From Astropecten irregularis (lineage: Eukaryota; Echinodermata; Asteroidea; Paxillosida; Astropectinidae), in contig OZ020262.1 of assembly GCA_963971285.1 (NCBI GenBank), positions 5,179,036-5,243,035 on the forward strand: 64,000 nucleotides of DNA, written 5' to 3'. The notes beneath the pieces were generated by a model. It saw only the letters and a program-made list of their open reading frames with translations, was not told where the DNA came from and did no database searches. Position 1 is the stretch's first letter. Each line of letters begins with the position of its first letter. The translations under genes and the position numbers were made by a program. Below, piece after piece: positions 53,455 to 64,000 of the stretch.

Positions 53455-54027
53455 AAAGCAAGACTATCACTAGCCACTTCCTCTCACGAAATAAAGTAAC
53501 TTGTTACATTCCGATTCTGTCTTTATATTACTATATCAGGAAAATATACAATAATCTGCGATGACGGACTCGGGGCCAATTTGAGTAAATTGCGGCGGCA
53601 TGGCCTTTCATCTTACGGTGATTTAGAGGCCAGTCCAAAAATGGACCCAGTATATAATCACGGACCGTACACATAGAGCATCTTCACGTAGAGTAAACAT
53701 CTCCGAAGTTGAGCTGCGAGCTGTTTAGTACCGCAATCAATCACTGCGGTCGTTTTCTTCGGGCGTCACGGATGAACTCGCCGTGGCGCTGCCGCTGAAG
53801 TGCCCGGTCGGAGTACCCGTTGGGCCCGGCTGTGGAGAGAGGGACAGAAGGGGGGACTGTGGATACACTTCGATCGCTAAATTAACTTATAGGTCTCCCA
53901 GCCGTCTGCTGATGAGAGGCGATCTTCAAAGACCTAGGGCCTCTTGCCGCTATGAACTTGATGCAATTATCCAGCATCGCCTTGTCATTATGATATTCTT
54001 CCGGCCCAAATCAATATCCATATACCC
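53455..54027. other. Spacer before the Harbinger element
   Basis: Moderately GC-rich, unique-looking; the 135-codon plus frame 53783-54190 runs into the Harbinger terminus and is spurious. Confidence 0.35.
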
Positions 54028-54063
54028 CTGCAGTCGATTTCACAAAGCTCTTCTTAACTTACG

Positions 54064-54120
54064 AGGCGTCGCAGAGTTAAGACGCATCGCATCTCTGCGA
54101 CGCGTCGCAGCTACGACGCG
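54064..54120. promoter_or_regulatory. Left subterminal ACGACGCGTC repeats
   Basis: GGCGTCGCAG, GACGCATCGC, GCGACGCGTCGCAG and TACGACGCGTCC are crowded within 60 bp. Likely binding sites for the Myb-like protein or transposase (inference from other Harbingers). Confidence 0.5.
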
Positions 54121-54579
54121 TCCTGCGATTCATTTCACCAAACACATCGTAGGGGCGATGCGTAGAATATCCAATTACATTCACTTATAGTTTTTGCTCG
54201 AGCCTAATTTTGTATGCTTCTGTGACTGTTTCCTGCTTCAATGTATCGGGTCAAGTAATAGCCGTCGGACACGCGCGCCTTACAAGAAAGAAGTTGATGA
54301 TTGGAAGAAGAATGACGGCCAACTTTCTGGAAACTGCGATGTCGTCTGCTTTGGTAAGTAATTGGTTGCTATGAGAGTAAAATCTTCCCAATTTTGTCTC
54401 AGTGAGTCGTAGACATATTTGAACGAAGAAATAAACGAGTGGGGAAAATAGAAATCAATTGCAGAGTAAGAGAAATTTATACACGGTCTAAATTACACAA
54501 CGTAGGCCTACATCGTGTGTACATTACGTACGTAGGCTACTTTACGCCTTACGGCGAAGAAAGGCGGCGAATAATCATA

Positions 54580-56553
54580 ATGACCGATAAGAAAGAGAGG
54601 GCAGTTAACTGGTCACACGAGGAGGTTGCGATATTGTGCCAGTTTGTTCAGAAGAACTCACACCATCTGTTCGGGACATCAACTAGAGGAAAAAAAGCAA
54701 ATGTAGAGAAGGTGAAGCGTCACTACTGGAAGCAGGCAGCTGTGACCTTAATGGAGGGTGGTGGCCGGCTAAGACATCATGACCGTGTCAGGAAAAAGTG
54801 GCAAGATGTAGCCAGCAAGGCAAGGGCATATCACAGGGATATGCACAGAACCGGTAATTATTTCCAATTTGATATAGCCTAGGCATATGCTCAGATAGGG
54901 GTTAGTGTCTTTTACGCCACCCAAATTATTTTCAGTATTTATTTAGCTTCTGTTAAAAAATGAGATTTGTTACTTAAGTTATTTAAAGCAAATTTATTCA
55001 ATGGTCCTGTAAACCCTAAAATTAACATATTTCAACAATATTTTTGTGGAAAAACCCAGTTTCTTACCCAAATAAATAAGCCTACTGAAAATAATATGGG
55101 TGGCGTAAAAAAAGACACTAATGCCCTCAGGGACTACTTGGCTAGTAGGCTAATTTTATGTAGGGCCTAATGTGTTAATGGTCTAACCCAGGTTGGACGT
55201 CATCATCGGTTACATGTAGGCCCTATCCTTTTTATAGCCAAGTACACTGACGTCCAGGGTATATTGACTTTCCATAGCAATGTCAATGTCAATGCCCCCC
55301 AAAACAATTCACTGCAGATTTGTATTAAACATTATCCAAAAAATAACCACAAACATTATCCAAGTTAGAACAGTTCTATATTATTGTAGTTAACCTATGT
55401 AATCATGTGCGACATGCATGACATGAGCAATTTATGGAAGGCCTATACGTCTTCTTCAATGTGATCGTCGCTTTCGGAATGCTTTTTCCTTTTTTTTTTT
55501 ATATCAAGCATTAAGATTAAGCACATACAGGGGATACAATGGTTTTTTTTAGATCCAGTATGTGAAAAGCAAAGGAAAATTGTATTCAGATAATTAAATC
55601 TGGTTCGGTTAACCTATAACCGGATAAAAATCCCAGCACTTATGTTGACTCATGCACTCTAACTAGATCCGCATTTTATTCTCTTGTCTGACATGTCTGA
55701 CAGGGGGAGGTGAGAGGCCAGCTACAAACAAAACATTGGAGGTTGTACTGGATGCCTTACAACCAATGGCTAAAGATGGCATTGTTAGCCAGGATGATGG
55801 GGAGACTGATCCTTGCTCATCTATGGAAGACATCCTCATGAATGAAGATACCCAGTCTCTTGTAGAGGAAGACTTTATGATGGACTATGTTGCCAAAGGT
55901 AAATTTTGAGCGGTTAACATATGTACTTCACAGATTTATGAGCAAGACAATGTCAAATTGAGTGAAAAAAAAGATGTAAAAGCCCTTTTTATTTGTCTAT
56001 TTACATGTATATACAAGAATTAATATAATACAACTAGGCCCCTAATAAACTCCTGCAATGCCTGCAAACTTGCTCAATGCTCATCGACCAAAATAATGCC
56101 TCAATAAAATGCTTGCAGTTAGGAGGGTCTGACGTTTCAATCCTGGTTAAGGCTGAATTTAATTATTTTTGTTGCAATTCTTTTGTTGCAGCAGTCAGCT
56201 GTGCCGATGAATGCATCAACTTGGAGGAAGTGACAGTGACAGGGCCTACTGGTGGTAAACCAGCCGAAGAGATGTCTTCAGCACTGCCAACTGAAAGTGC
56301 CAGCACCTCAAGTTCAACTAATAAACATGGCAGTGGCAGCAATGAGACAATCATGCTTGTCGAGAGGGAACGATTGCTTGTTGAGCGTGAGCGACTACAA
56401 GTAGCCAAGGAACAACTGCAAGTTTCGAGGCAGATGGCATCTTCTTTGAGTTCTCTTAGCCAAAACTTGCAGCTGTTTCTTGGCTTCACTCTCGAGAAGC
56501 ATGGTCTGACAGTGCAGACAGTCGTTCAGGAGGAGGCCGAAATTAATAGTTAA
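54580..56553 (+). CDS. Harbinger Myb/SANT-like DNA-binding accessory protein, 276 aa, 3 exons
   Basis: Exons 54580-54853, 55704-55898 and 56192-56553; junctions ACCG|GTAATT, TGACAG|GG, AAAG|GTAAAT and TTGCAG|CA all keep frame. The start chosen is ATG 54580, where MTDKKERAVNWSHEEVAIL begins the domain; an in-frame ATG at 54439 lies in the subterminal repeats. Residues about 10-90 form a trihelix/Myb-like domain with spaced Trp (NWSHEE, RHYWKQ, VRKKWQDV). The middle is acidic. Residues about 210-250 form a coiled coil (LVERERLLVERERLQVAKEQ). In other Harbingers this protein binds subterminal DNA and brings the transposase into the nucleus. AATAAA at 56837 and 56945 may end the transcript. Confidence 0.88.
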
Positions 56554-56836
56554 ATAATTATTTTATGATTCAAACAAAAGTCTAATCACAATCTTAAGGG
56601 TCAAGCTGCATTGAGCAAATATTTTCAGTGTAATTTCTAAAGAATTTTTAAATCAAAAATAATTTCATCCTGATTTTGATTAAAAGATGCACTGCCTGTA
56701 CTATATCTGACTCAATGATTAAAGGGTGACATGGATTTAATTATTGTATATTTGCTTCTTTCACCACACAGATTAACATAATTCATACTTCTTGTTTTAG
56801 TGATGTAAATATATCAAGTTGTTCAGAATCTAAGCC

Positions 56837-56842
56837 AATAAA
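56837..56842 (+). terminator. Candidate polyadenylation signal of the Myb-like gene
   Basis: AATAAA 284 bp past the stop; a second at 56945. Confidence 0.4.
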
Positions 56843-57221
56843 TCATTTTTAATTGTATTATGTATAACATGTTCTTAAAAAGTAATTTATACTACAGTTC
56901 TAATATTTGTTATTGGTTTTTACCCAACTGAAATGTGAAGCAAGAAATAAATGAGACATTTCATATTTGAAATTAATGAAACAAATTGAGAAAGATTAAA
57001 TGTGTTATTATTACATGGGAGTTCTTAATTGTCTTTAAACCCCTATCATCCCAGCCCATCATAAGTTACTAGTTTCGTCCATATAACGTATCTAAAAACA
57101 TCCCACTTATATGTCAGTTCCCATTGAAAAAACAAATTTTAACCCTTGTTATTAGTATTTTTTTCATCGCGGGGATAGAATTATGCAAATTATTTATTAC
57201 CCTTCACCGACATATATGAGC

Positions 57222-57385
57222 ACTACACTTTTGCTTTTTAAGTGCACAGGAAAAAATCATGCGCTTGCTCGGGTGGGATTTGGACCCATGACCTTCCACC
57301 TGTGGCAGCGCATTATTTTGTCATGTGCACTCAAAAAGCACTGACCTTACCGTAGTGCTGATCTTCGTCGGTGAAGGGCAATAAA
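57222..57385. repeat. tRNA-related SINE copy
   Basis: AAGTGCACAGGAAAAAATCA, GGTGGGATTTGGACCCATGA and GCGCATTATTTTGTCATGTG relate it to 48725-48895, in the gap between the two Harbinger genes. Confidence 0.55.
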
Positions 57386-57540
57386 TAATTTGCATAAATA
57401 AATTATTTATGCAAATTATGTACATGTAGTATAACCCATTGACCTATGGAAGCAATGAAATCAGCATTTTTTTTGGGGGGGGGAGGGCTTATTGTATTTA
57501 TATTATGGTATACCGATAGTTTTCTTAAATAAGGCTTGAA

Positions 57541-57781
57541 GCTATGCATGGTGGAAGTACTAAAAGAAGGTAGGTTTGTGGTGACACCATGTAATCTCTT
57601 CTGTGAGAGTGTGTGGTTCTGAGAAGAACCGTAGGTATTATCTCGACGTTCCGAACAGTGCGCTCTGTTCGTCCTCAGGAGAGTGCACACTGTTTGGAAT
57701 GTCGAGATAATACCAACAGTTCTTCTCAGAACCACACACTCTCACAGAAGAGATTACATGGTGTCACCACAAACCTACCTC
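57541..57781. mobile_element. Full foldback repeat (GGTAGGTTTG...CAAACCTACC)
   Basis: GGTAGGTTTGTGGTGACACC, then ATGTAATCTCTTCTGTGAGA and GTGTGGTTCTGAGAAGAACC pair with an inverted copy ending CACCACAAACCTACC. The loop contains GTCCTCAGGAGAGTG. Half copies at 9955-10373, 20865-21035 and 27936-28085. Confidence 0.8.
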
Positions 57782-57870
57782 TTTTTTAGTTTTTTATAGT
57801 TTTCGTATTAGCGTGAAGTACATAATGATAACCACATTTTTATGTTTTCAAAATATTTCTCTATACAGAT

Positions 57871-60811
57871 CTAAAAGAACGTATTAACGATTGTGTTGCG
57901 TTGGATGCGACCATCTGCCACGTGACCATCATATGGGTTGTCATCGTCATCTTCAACCTCACCATCACATTCATCTTCAAGATCTGGCTGACCCAACATT
58001 TTGGACAGGTTGAAGAGGACACAGCAGGCCTTGATGATCACACATGCCTTCTCCGGTGCCACTCGCAACCCTTGGGAGAGACAGGGAAACTTCCTCTTCA
58101 GTTGACCGAATGTTTGCTCGATGACAACACGGGTCCTTCTGTGGCTCCTATTAATGTAAGAAAACAATAAATGTACCCACACATGTTAACCCATACATGT
58201 ATTTAGGACAACATTTTATGTGTAACAACCCCCCCCCCCCCTCCCCAACCAAAAAAAAACAAGAGGTCTTGGTTTTTTTTCAAAAGGGAGTTAAATTTAT
58301 ATGAAATTTGGTTCCTGTTGCTTTGGAAAGGCGAACCATGGGTTACTCTGTACACATGCATTGTCAATGTTTTGCAGAATACCATGAGAAATGTGGTAAA
58401 TACATTATTGTTACCTGTTGTAACTTCTTTCAGCATTTGTAGCTGGCTGTGGGATAGGGGTCATAAGCCATGGTCGCAGTGCATAGCCGCTGTCACCCAC
58501 CAGAAGTCCATTCAGTCTGAATGTAATTAGAGAAAATTATACATCAGCTTATAATTATGTACATGTGGTACAGCTTTATTGTTAAAGAAAAAATAGAATT
58601 AACAATAATAGGTATGCATTATCTTCTTGATATTTTCAGATTCGAAGGAATGTTCACTTACTGCCCAGTGTCAAATCTGTCTGCAATGATGCTTCCATGG
58701 ATGATGGCACTATCATGTGTGCTTCCGGGCCATCTTGCTACAACATTTGTTATTCTGTAGTTTGCATCACAGATGGCCTGCACATTTATGCTGTGGAAGC
58801 CCTTCCGGTTTACAAAGAGGTGCTCGTTTTCTCCGAGTGGAGCCCCATACAACCGAACATGTGTACAGTCGAGTGCACCAACCACATTGGGAAATCCAGC
58901 AAGCTGGAAAAACTCATGTTTAATCCGCTGTTCTTCCTGGGGATGGGTGGGGAATCTGATGACTGTTGGTGCCAGTGTTGATATAGTGCGTGCCACTCGG
59001 TGTACAATACGACACACTGATGGGACACTTATGTCATGTAGGTCTCCATGGACAGTATAAAATGAACTTGTTGCCAAGAATCGCAGTGTTGCCAATACTT
59101 GAAGATAAGCAGGGATTGGATTGTTGCGCTGAAAATAATAGCAGAAATGAATTTTAATAATAACAATTTTATGTAAAATGTGAATTTTTCAAAAATATTT
59201 TTACTACCCTCAACGCCTTTCAGAGGTTTTGTAAACTTTCCAAATAATTGCTAGATAATCTTTAAAGGATATGTGCAATAGGAACATTATTACTTAATTG
59301 CATGCATTATTACAGCTGCTCTATAGTGTAAATTATTTTACCCACTGAAATTTTCTTCACAAACTTGAACTTCCCATTCAATCAGCTAGTAGAGTATAAT
59401 TGCTAACCATCTTTGTGGGACAAATTTGCACTTCGAATTTTTAATGGTTTTTCCCACTGTGGGTTCCCTAAATGAGCATTTATGAAAAGCATTGTGCAAA
59501 TATACAAATGTTATTAAAAAAGACTACTGTCTGTTTGAAACCAAAGGCTTGCAATTTGGTTTGTATTGTTGATGTCGTCATACTGTATTTTAACATGTAC
59601 CTAATGAACTTTACGTCCGGTTTGTGTGGTTTAAGGAATTTAAAGTCTAATCTGATGTTATTTAAAAACTGTAAAATATTTTAAAGGTAGTATCATACTT
59701 TGGTAAGAGACCAAAACAGAAATGTTCACAGATTTACGTATAACTTTCAGGATATGAATATGATGCTAGTAGAAACCTACCGTTAAAATTATTCCACCTG
59801 AAATGGTGTATTTATCCAGAAATTAGTCAAACAACGACCGAAAATCTTTTTGATCTTTTAAAAGATCAAAAATAAAAGAGAAAAGGCTTAAGAAATACAG
59901 TGGCTGTTTTTCACTGTTTTCTCGAAAAGTGGGCACCGTATGGAACTGAAATTTTCACAGATGACTGTTACTGTATCTTTTTTGATATTTTTGCCCATGA
60001 ATCTGTATTTCTTTGATAAAAACCAAAGTATGATATTACCTTTAAAAGAAACCTTATCATTCACGCAGTTTTACCTTTAATTGAATGTTGGGTTTGTTCC
60101 CAAAAGTTACAGTCACAAAAATTAAAAGCAACTGGCATGAATGAAGAAACTGATCTGTAGCCTATAGCTAGGACCCATGTTACGTAGTCTTGTTGCTTTA
60201 CCATCGTAATGTATAGTAGTTGTTCGCCAGCCGTGCAGGCCGGTGGCGTATTTTTTTCCCCTGGAAATTGTTGGCCGTGTATTAGCATAAACGCGCGCTA
60301 TTGGTTGGATTTTATCCACGCATGGTGAATTTAATATTCACAGCAGAGCACACGCGTGGTGTATGATAGTAGATAGACCATAGACCTCACGGCTGTAAGT
60401 TGAATGATTATCATGAATTATTCACCATGCGTGAATCCAACCAATAGCGCGCGTTTATGCTAATGATGACCAACAATTTCCTGGGGAAACAATTTATTAG
60501 GCCTACGCAAACTTGTTCAGTAAAATTTACATTGCTTTGGTTATTATAGCGATACAATTTTAGACCCCCCCCAAAAAAAAAACAAAAATATAACTAGGCC
60601 TTTGTATGGCCATAGGGCCTACTATTTTTACCTGTGTATTATGTTGAAGTCTATTTTCCACTCGATCCACTAAATTGAAAATCCCCTCTCTCGTGAAACG
60701 ATATCTTTGATAAATTTCGCTGTCACTTAAATTGTCTAAAGGATTGCGTCTGTCTCTGAAAATCCGCTCTCTTCTGATGGCTCGTCTCGCTTCTCGATCT
60801 GCTAGTAGCAT
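57871..60811 (-). CDS. Harbinger DDE transposase (HARBI1/DDE_Tnp_4 type), 341 aa, 4 exons
   Basis: Exons 60632-60811, 58662-59128, 58415-58516 and 57871-58147; all junctions AG/GT, 342 codons including stop. The N-terminus has the usual Arg-rich helix (ADREARRAIRRERIF) and YQRYRFTREGIF; then LATLRFLATSSF. Catalytic triad candidates are D147 (GALDCTHVRL), D223 (VGDSGYALRPWL) and E260 (VVIEQTFGQLKRKF). The C-terminus is acidic. This cut-and-paste enzyme acts with the Myb-like partner encoded opposite. The first ATG still in frame is at 60811; an insertion directly upstream has displaced an earlier ATGGCGCTT found at 62246-62254. Catalytic residues are all present. Confidence 0.93.
59684..60044. 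mobile_element. TTAA-type MITE family A copy in transposase intron 1
   Basis: TTTAAAGGTAGTATCATACT ... CCAAAGTATGATATTACCT and TTTAAA; central TTGATCTTTTAAAAGATCAA. Confidence 0.82.
60225..60490. mobile_element. Foldback MITE in transposase intron 1
   Basis: GGAAATTGTTGGCC, TTAGCATAAACGCGCGCTAT and TGGTTGGATT at the left pair with AATCCAACCAATAGCGCGCG, TTTATGCTAATGA and CCAACAATTTCC at the right. TTCACCATGCGTGAA near the centre also pairs. Confidence 0.8.
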
Positions 60812-60814
60812 AAG

Positions 60815-62239
60815 CAGGGGCGGATCCAGGATTTTTCAAGACGGGGGGCACACTCAAAGTGAAACCTCTGAATGTCAATTTTCCCTAGCTCTATGGTACA
60901 TGTATACGAAGATCAAAATGTAGGCCTACACATACATGTTTTGTAAAAAAATTGCAGTGGTATCCTATCGGTTGTGGTTTGACGATATATTCTAGCTTTG
61001 AAGCACTAATAACTGTCATGACATAATATTTATTATGCGTGTCATAAAGGGGGGCAGTGGCGTACGCAGGATTTTTCCAAGGGGATGTTTAAAAAGAAAA
61101 ACATTGCGAAGCCACGGCGTGGGGTGCGGGGCCCGCTTAAGGGCCCCGGAAAATTTTGTGGATATTAGATGTTCTCTGATGAATTCTAGAGTATTTCTGG
61201 GCTTTTTTTGTGCCATGAAAATAGGGTGGAATTTTTTCTTTTCATTTTTAATTTAGGATTTTAGAGACATTTAACCAAAGTATTTTTATATTTTGGGATT
61301 GCAAATTTGTTTTCATACAGTTTTCATTTAGACGAAGGATCAAAAGGAAATAATCATTCCGCCATAAAATTTCTTTGAACAATATTAAGAAATATGAAAC
61401 AAATATATTATAAAGCCATGAGTTGCACCCGTTTTGAAGAAACACGGCCAATTTTTTTGTACCAGTTATCTGGCGGCCGCTACAAAAAACATTCACACCC
61501 CAGGCAAGAAATGTTTTTACGCAACCGCGAAATGTGATAGTATTCACACCCGATGTCAAATAAATATATTCATCTGGCACTAATGGGCTTCCGTACAAAG
61601 CTGTGTAATCGACACTTTGAAAATGTTTCATTTCAAATGAACTGCTTTTCAATAAACATAGAATTTCCACGAAAATCTAAATGAAATCCAGACAACGACG
61701 AGACATGTTCCTTTTTGTGCATGACACTGAAATCGCAGTCACGGTCGTCCAGAACGAAGTCTCGGCCGGACTTCCTTTCAAAAGTTAGTAAGAACAGTGT
61801 CCATTTATTTAGTGGAGTTTTTAAGTGATTGTTAGTTACTAAGCGTTATCATGGACTAGAGGAAGGAAAATACAAGTAGGCCGAGGCCCCTAATTGTTGG
61901 GATCACTGCTTATAAAGTGATAGACAAGATAGGGAGGATCGGACTGTGCCGCCCATCCGTACCGTACGCGTGCTTGTGTTAAATCCACCACGTCTGTGTA
62001 CAGTGAAAATGAGTTTTTGTTACCGTGCGCACTGGCAAAAAGGCGAGCCGAGACATTTGCCTGTTGTCAGCTTTTCTTTGTGTGGCCGACAGAATGAACT
62101 GAAGAATGATGATTTTCTGCTCCTTCTTTCTCCTTTTATTTTTTATTTCGTAAAATTTTACCGGGGGCACAATTTATTTCCTCGTCAAATTTGACCGGGG
62201 GGCACGTGCCCCCGCGGCCCACCCCTGGATCCGCGCGTG
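60815..62239. mobile_element. 1.4-kb hAT-like element at the transposase start
   Basis: CAGGGGCGGATCCAGGATTT at the left; the right end CCCCTGGATCCGCGCGTG is a diverged inverse (11 of 13 terminal bases). ATAAG is repeated at 60810-60814 and 62240-62244. hAT elements usually leave 8 bp, so assignment is tentative. A second hAT-like end (CAGTGGCGTACGCAGGATTT) begins at 61055, so the insert is itself composite. No transposase frame. Confidence 0.72.
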
Positions 62240-62254
62240 ATAAGCGCCATTCTT

Positions 62255-62455
62255 AACACAGCAGTAATATAGTTAAGACGACTCGCACACACGTCTTAAC
62301 ATACGACGTGAAAGTGCCCGTTGTCAAGGTGCTTGCGACGTGATCAACGTGGCGCGACGCGTCGTATGTTTGGTGAAATGGTATTTAAGACGCGTCTTGA
62401 CTTGCGACGTGTCACGCGTCGCAACTACAGCTACGAGGCGTCGTAGCGCTTTGTG
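62255..62455. promoter_or_regulatory. Right subterminal ACGACGCGTC repeats
   Basis: CTTAACATACGACGTG, GGCGCGACGCGTCGTATG, AGACGCGTCTTGAC, GTCACGCGTCGCA and ACGAGGCGTCGTAG. Mirrors the left subterminal cluster. Confidence 0.5.
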
Positions 62456-62499
62456 AAATCGGCTGCTGGAGGACAAGCAGAGAAGGCCATTTGTCCGAA

Positions 62500-63023
62500 C
62501 TCATTGGAGCTTGACTGGAGCCATAGCGAACGTAAACACACAGTGCGATAACAAAGAAGATAAAGTTAAAACAGTGCACAATGAAGTTATAGTTCACCCA
62601 AGCTTTCGGTGCGATGCACCTTCTTCAGGGGAATGGAAAGGCGTTGAACTCGATGTTCATTCCGTCAGGCAGGGTGGAGCGTGCCAAGTTGGAAGATGAT
62701 CCGCTGTTCCAAAGAATGGCGCTGTGTGTCGGAAGAGGCTGTGGCAACAACGCAGACGCACATGTCCTTGGTTGAGTGCGATGGCGCGCTAAAATGTTCA
62801 GCCACCGTCAGGCCAGCTAGGTGTCTTGAGGCGGACACTCCGGAGGTGCTCCGTGAAGCGATCGGCGAGACGACGCTTTGTCTCACCGATGTACAGCATA
62901 CCACAACGCGTGCAAGTGATGCAATAGATGAGATTGGTGGTGGTACTGTAACGGGCCCGGGGCACCCGTTCGGAGAATGATGTCTGTTCTTTTCTGCAGG
63001 AGATGCTCAACGCCTCACCGGTT
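62500..63023 (-). pseudogene. 5'-truncated Penelope-like retroelement, GIY-YIG end
   Basis: On the minus strand, 63018 down to about 62800 encodes IYCITCTRCGMLYIGETKRR then LADRFTEHLRSV. This is the GIY-YIG endonuclease signature of Penelope-like elements (YIGET, then Arg and His further on). A 1-base frameshift near 62827 moves the continuation (LAGLTVAEHFSAPSHSTKDM ... LEQRIIFQLGTLHPA) into another frame, and a second shift near 62670 precedes NIEFNAFPFP and a stop. The following CCTGAAGAAGGTGCATCGCA is typical of the 3' region of these elements. The reverse transcriptase part is absent. A dead fragment. Confidence 0.82.
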
Positions 63024-64000
63024 ATACTTACTGCCCGTCAGTAATTATTAGCACCGTGCAGACTGGCTCCGAGTCGGCTCACGTCAACCGAAGAGGGCGT
63101 GCTCTTCTGTACAATCACCAAAGTTGCTAGCCGATTACTGTATGTAACTTAACTGTCAGCTAGTTCACGTCACACGGTCGATCGCACAACTAATCTGTGT
63201 CGGAACTGTTCTGTACTGTACTGTATTGACGACTGGCTCTAGCTCTAGCCGTTTGTAGATGAAGTGTAGCTAGTTGCAGTAGTCTTGAACTCAAGTCAAG
63301 GGGCGGAGGCCGGAGAGGAGAAGAATGGTTGCTTGTAATATTGTGGGGAATAATTTATATTACTGGACATGGACTGGAGTAGAAGCTGAGTGAGTAGTAT
63401 CTTCTGCAAATCTAACTGTGATGTTCCAGCCTTGCTAGCTAATAGATGGATGGATATTCAATTATAAAAACAATTGTAACGGGAGTGGAGACGAATGAAT
63501 CGGAATTCAAACCAGCTTGCGTAAAAGTTACTCAACGACAAAGAAGTATCTGTCTTTTATTCAACAAGTAGAACTGTAAACTCAGCTGTAAAAGATAATC
63601 TCATCTGTGACTCATCTGTATAATCTCTGTAATAAGGTAAGCTTAACCACTGGTCGAGGGTATGGAAGGGGTGTTAACTCTTCTGCATTTGATTGTGCAC
63701 CTATATGCTTTTTGCGTCGTATTAACCCGCAAGTATTTCAGCCCTGGTATCTGTACTGTATCTGTAACTGTACGCGGCTCTTGTATAGCCGGCTTCTGTA
63801 CTGTACGCAGTATACAGCGCTTGCTATGCTGACTACTGTTTCTTGAACTGTACTGTGTAGACTGGGTAGACTGTGAGTGAGTTGTTCTGGACGCGAACAA
63901 CTCCAAGCCCGAATCACAGCTACGCGCCTCTTATATACAACTTCTGGGCAGCGCGAATCTGGGGCAACGCGTTGGCATTGGCCAAACGCTGCGTCACATG
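63024..64000. other. Spacer with CTGTACTGTA-rich stretches
   Basis: Short runs of CTGTACTGTACTGTA (63215, 63765-63860) but no array, exon or element ends that can be supported. Confidence 0.35.

Larger units (their letters stand above)
54031..62465. mobile_element. Complete PIF/Harbinger transposon with two convergent genes
   Basis: Termini CAGTCGATTTCACAAAGC (left) and GCTTTGTGAAATCGGCTG (right) are inverted, with CTG directly outside both (54028-54030, 62466-62468). A 3-bp CWG duplication is known for animal Harbingers such as zebrafish Harbinger3_DR. Subterminal regions hold repeated GCGACGCGTCGCA-type motifs (54064-54120, 62340-62450). A Myb/SANT-like gene reads right from 54580 and the DDE transposase reads left from 60811, the standard two-gene Harbinger layout. 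Both frames are open. The copy carries later insertions: a hAT-like element (60815-62239), a foldback MITE (60225-60490), a family A MITE (59684-60044), a foldback repeat (57541-57781) and a SINE. Confidence 0.92.

Noticed and set aside
52870-53477. Five overlapping frames of 139-184 codons
   Set aside because: Artefact of a stop-free 10-bp repeat read in several frames and on both strands.
58697-59060. Plus-strand frames of 68-95 codons
   Set aside because: Shadows of the Harbinger transposase exon on the minus strand.
61946-62194. 82-codon plus-strand frame inside the hAT-like insert
   Set aside because: No domain; ends in low-complexity sequence.
1-64000. CRISPR array
   Set aside because: Tandem repeats here have no regular unique spacers and the DNA is plainly eukaryotic.

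Overview
The window is eukaryotic, intron-rich and crowded with DNA transposons. A clear metazoan gene (COMMD2), invertebrate-type P/THAP9-like and PIF/Harbinger transposons, a Penelope-like fragment, telomere-like TTAACCC minisatellites and foldback elements built from inverted tandem repeats fit a marine deuterostome invertebrate, most probably an echinoderm. That is inference; nothing here fixes the species. One 200-N assembly gap lies at 33431-33630. Nearly all long open frames outside the genes listed are by-products of tandem repeats whose unit (81 or 10 bp) keeps frames open.

Left part (1-4.9 kb): an 81-bp telomere-like minisatellite ending in a foldback core, followed by several inverted-repeat MITEs. 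4903-16412 is an almost perfectly preserved 11.5-kb P-superfamily transposon with matching terminal inverted repeats and a 7-bp target duplication (GTGAGAG). It carries two convergent multi-exon genes: a 341-aa protein of unknown function reading inward from the left end, and an 872-aa THAP-domain P-type transposase reading inward from the right end. Both reading frames join without a stop over 4 and 9 exons. The element sits 52 bp upstream of the COMMD2 start codon (65 bp counting from the element's last base including the duplication), so transposase and COMMD2 now lie head to head.

COMMD2 (16471-22740, + strand, 5 exons, 200 aa) is intact. Its introns hold two nested Mutator-like insertions with perfect 9-bp target duplications, one inside a Harbinger-type MITE and one inside a tRNA-derived foldback repeat.

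Middle (23-53 kb): two minisatellites, a 187-bp satellite array, a C-rich array, three or more exons of an unidentified minus-strand gene (29.9-32.7 kb), and a dense field of TTAA-targeting, Harbinger-type, mariner-type and foldback non-autonomous elements. Two clusters of RFX X-box-like palindromes (33.37 and 49.28-49.36 kb) and a CRE/TATA region (50.17-50.4 kb) are the only strong regulatory-looking signals there.

Right part: 54031-62465 is a second, complete autonomous transposon of the PIF/Harbinger superfamily with a CTG target duplication, a 276-aa Myb/SANT-like protein (+) and a DDE transposase (-) in the convergent layout known for Harbingers. A 1.4-kb hAT-like element has split the first three codons from the transposase frame. 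A decayed Penelope-like GIY-YIG fragment follows at 62.6-63.0 kb.
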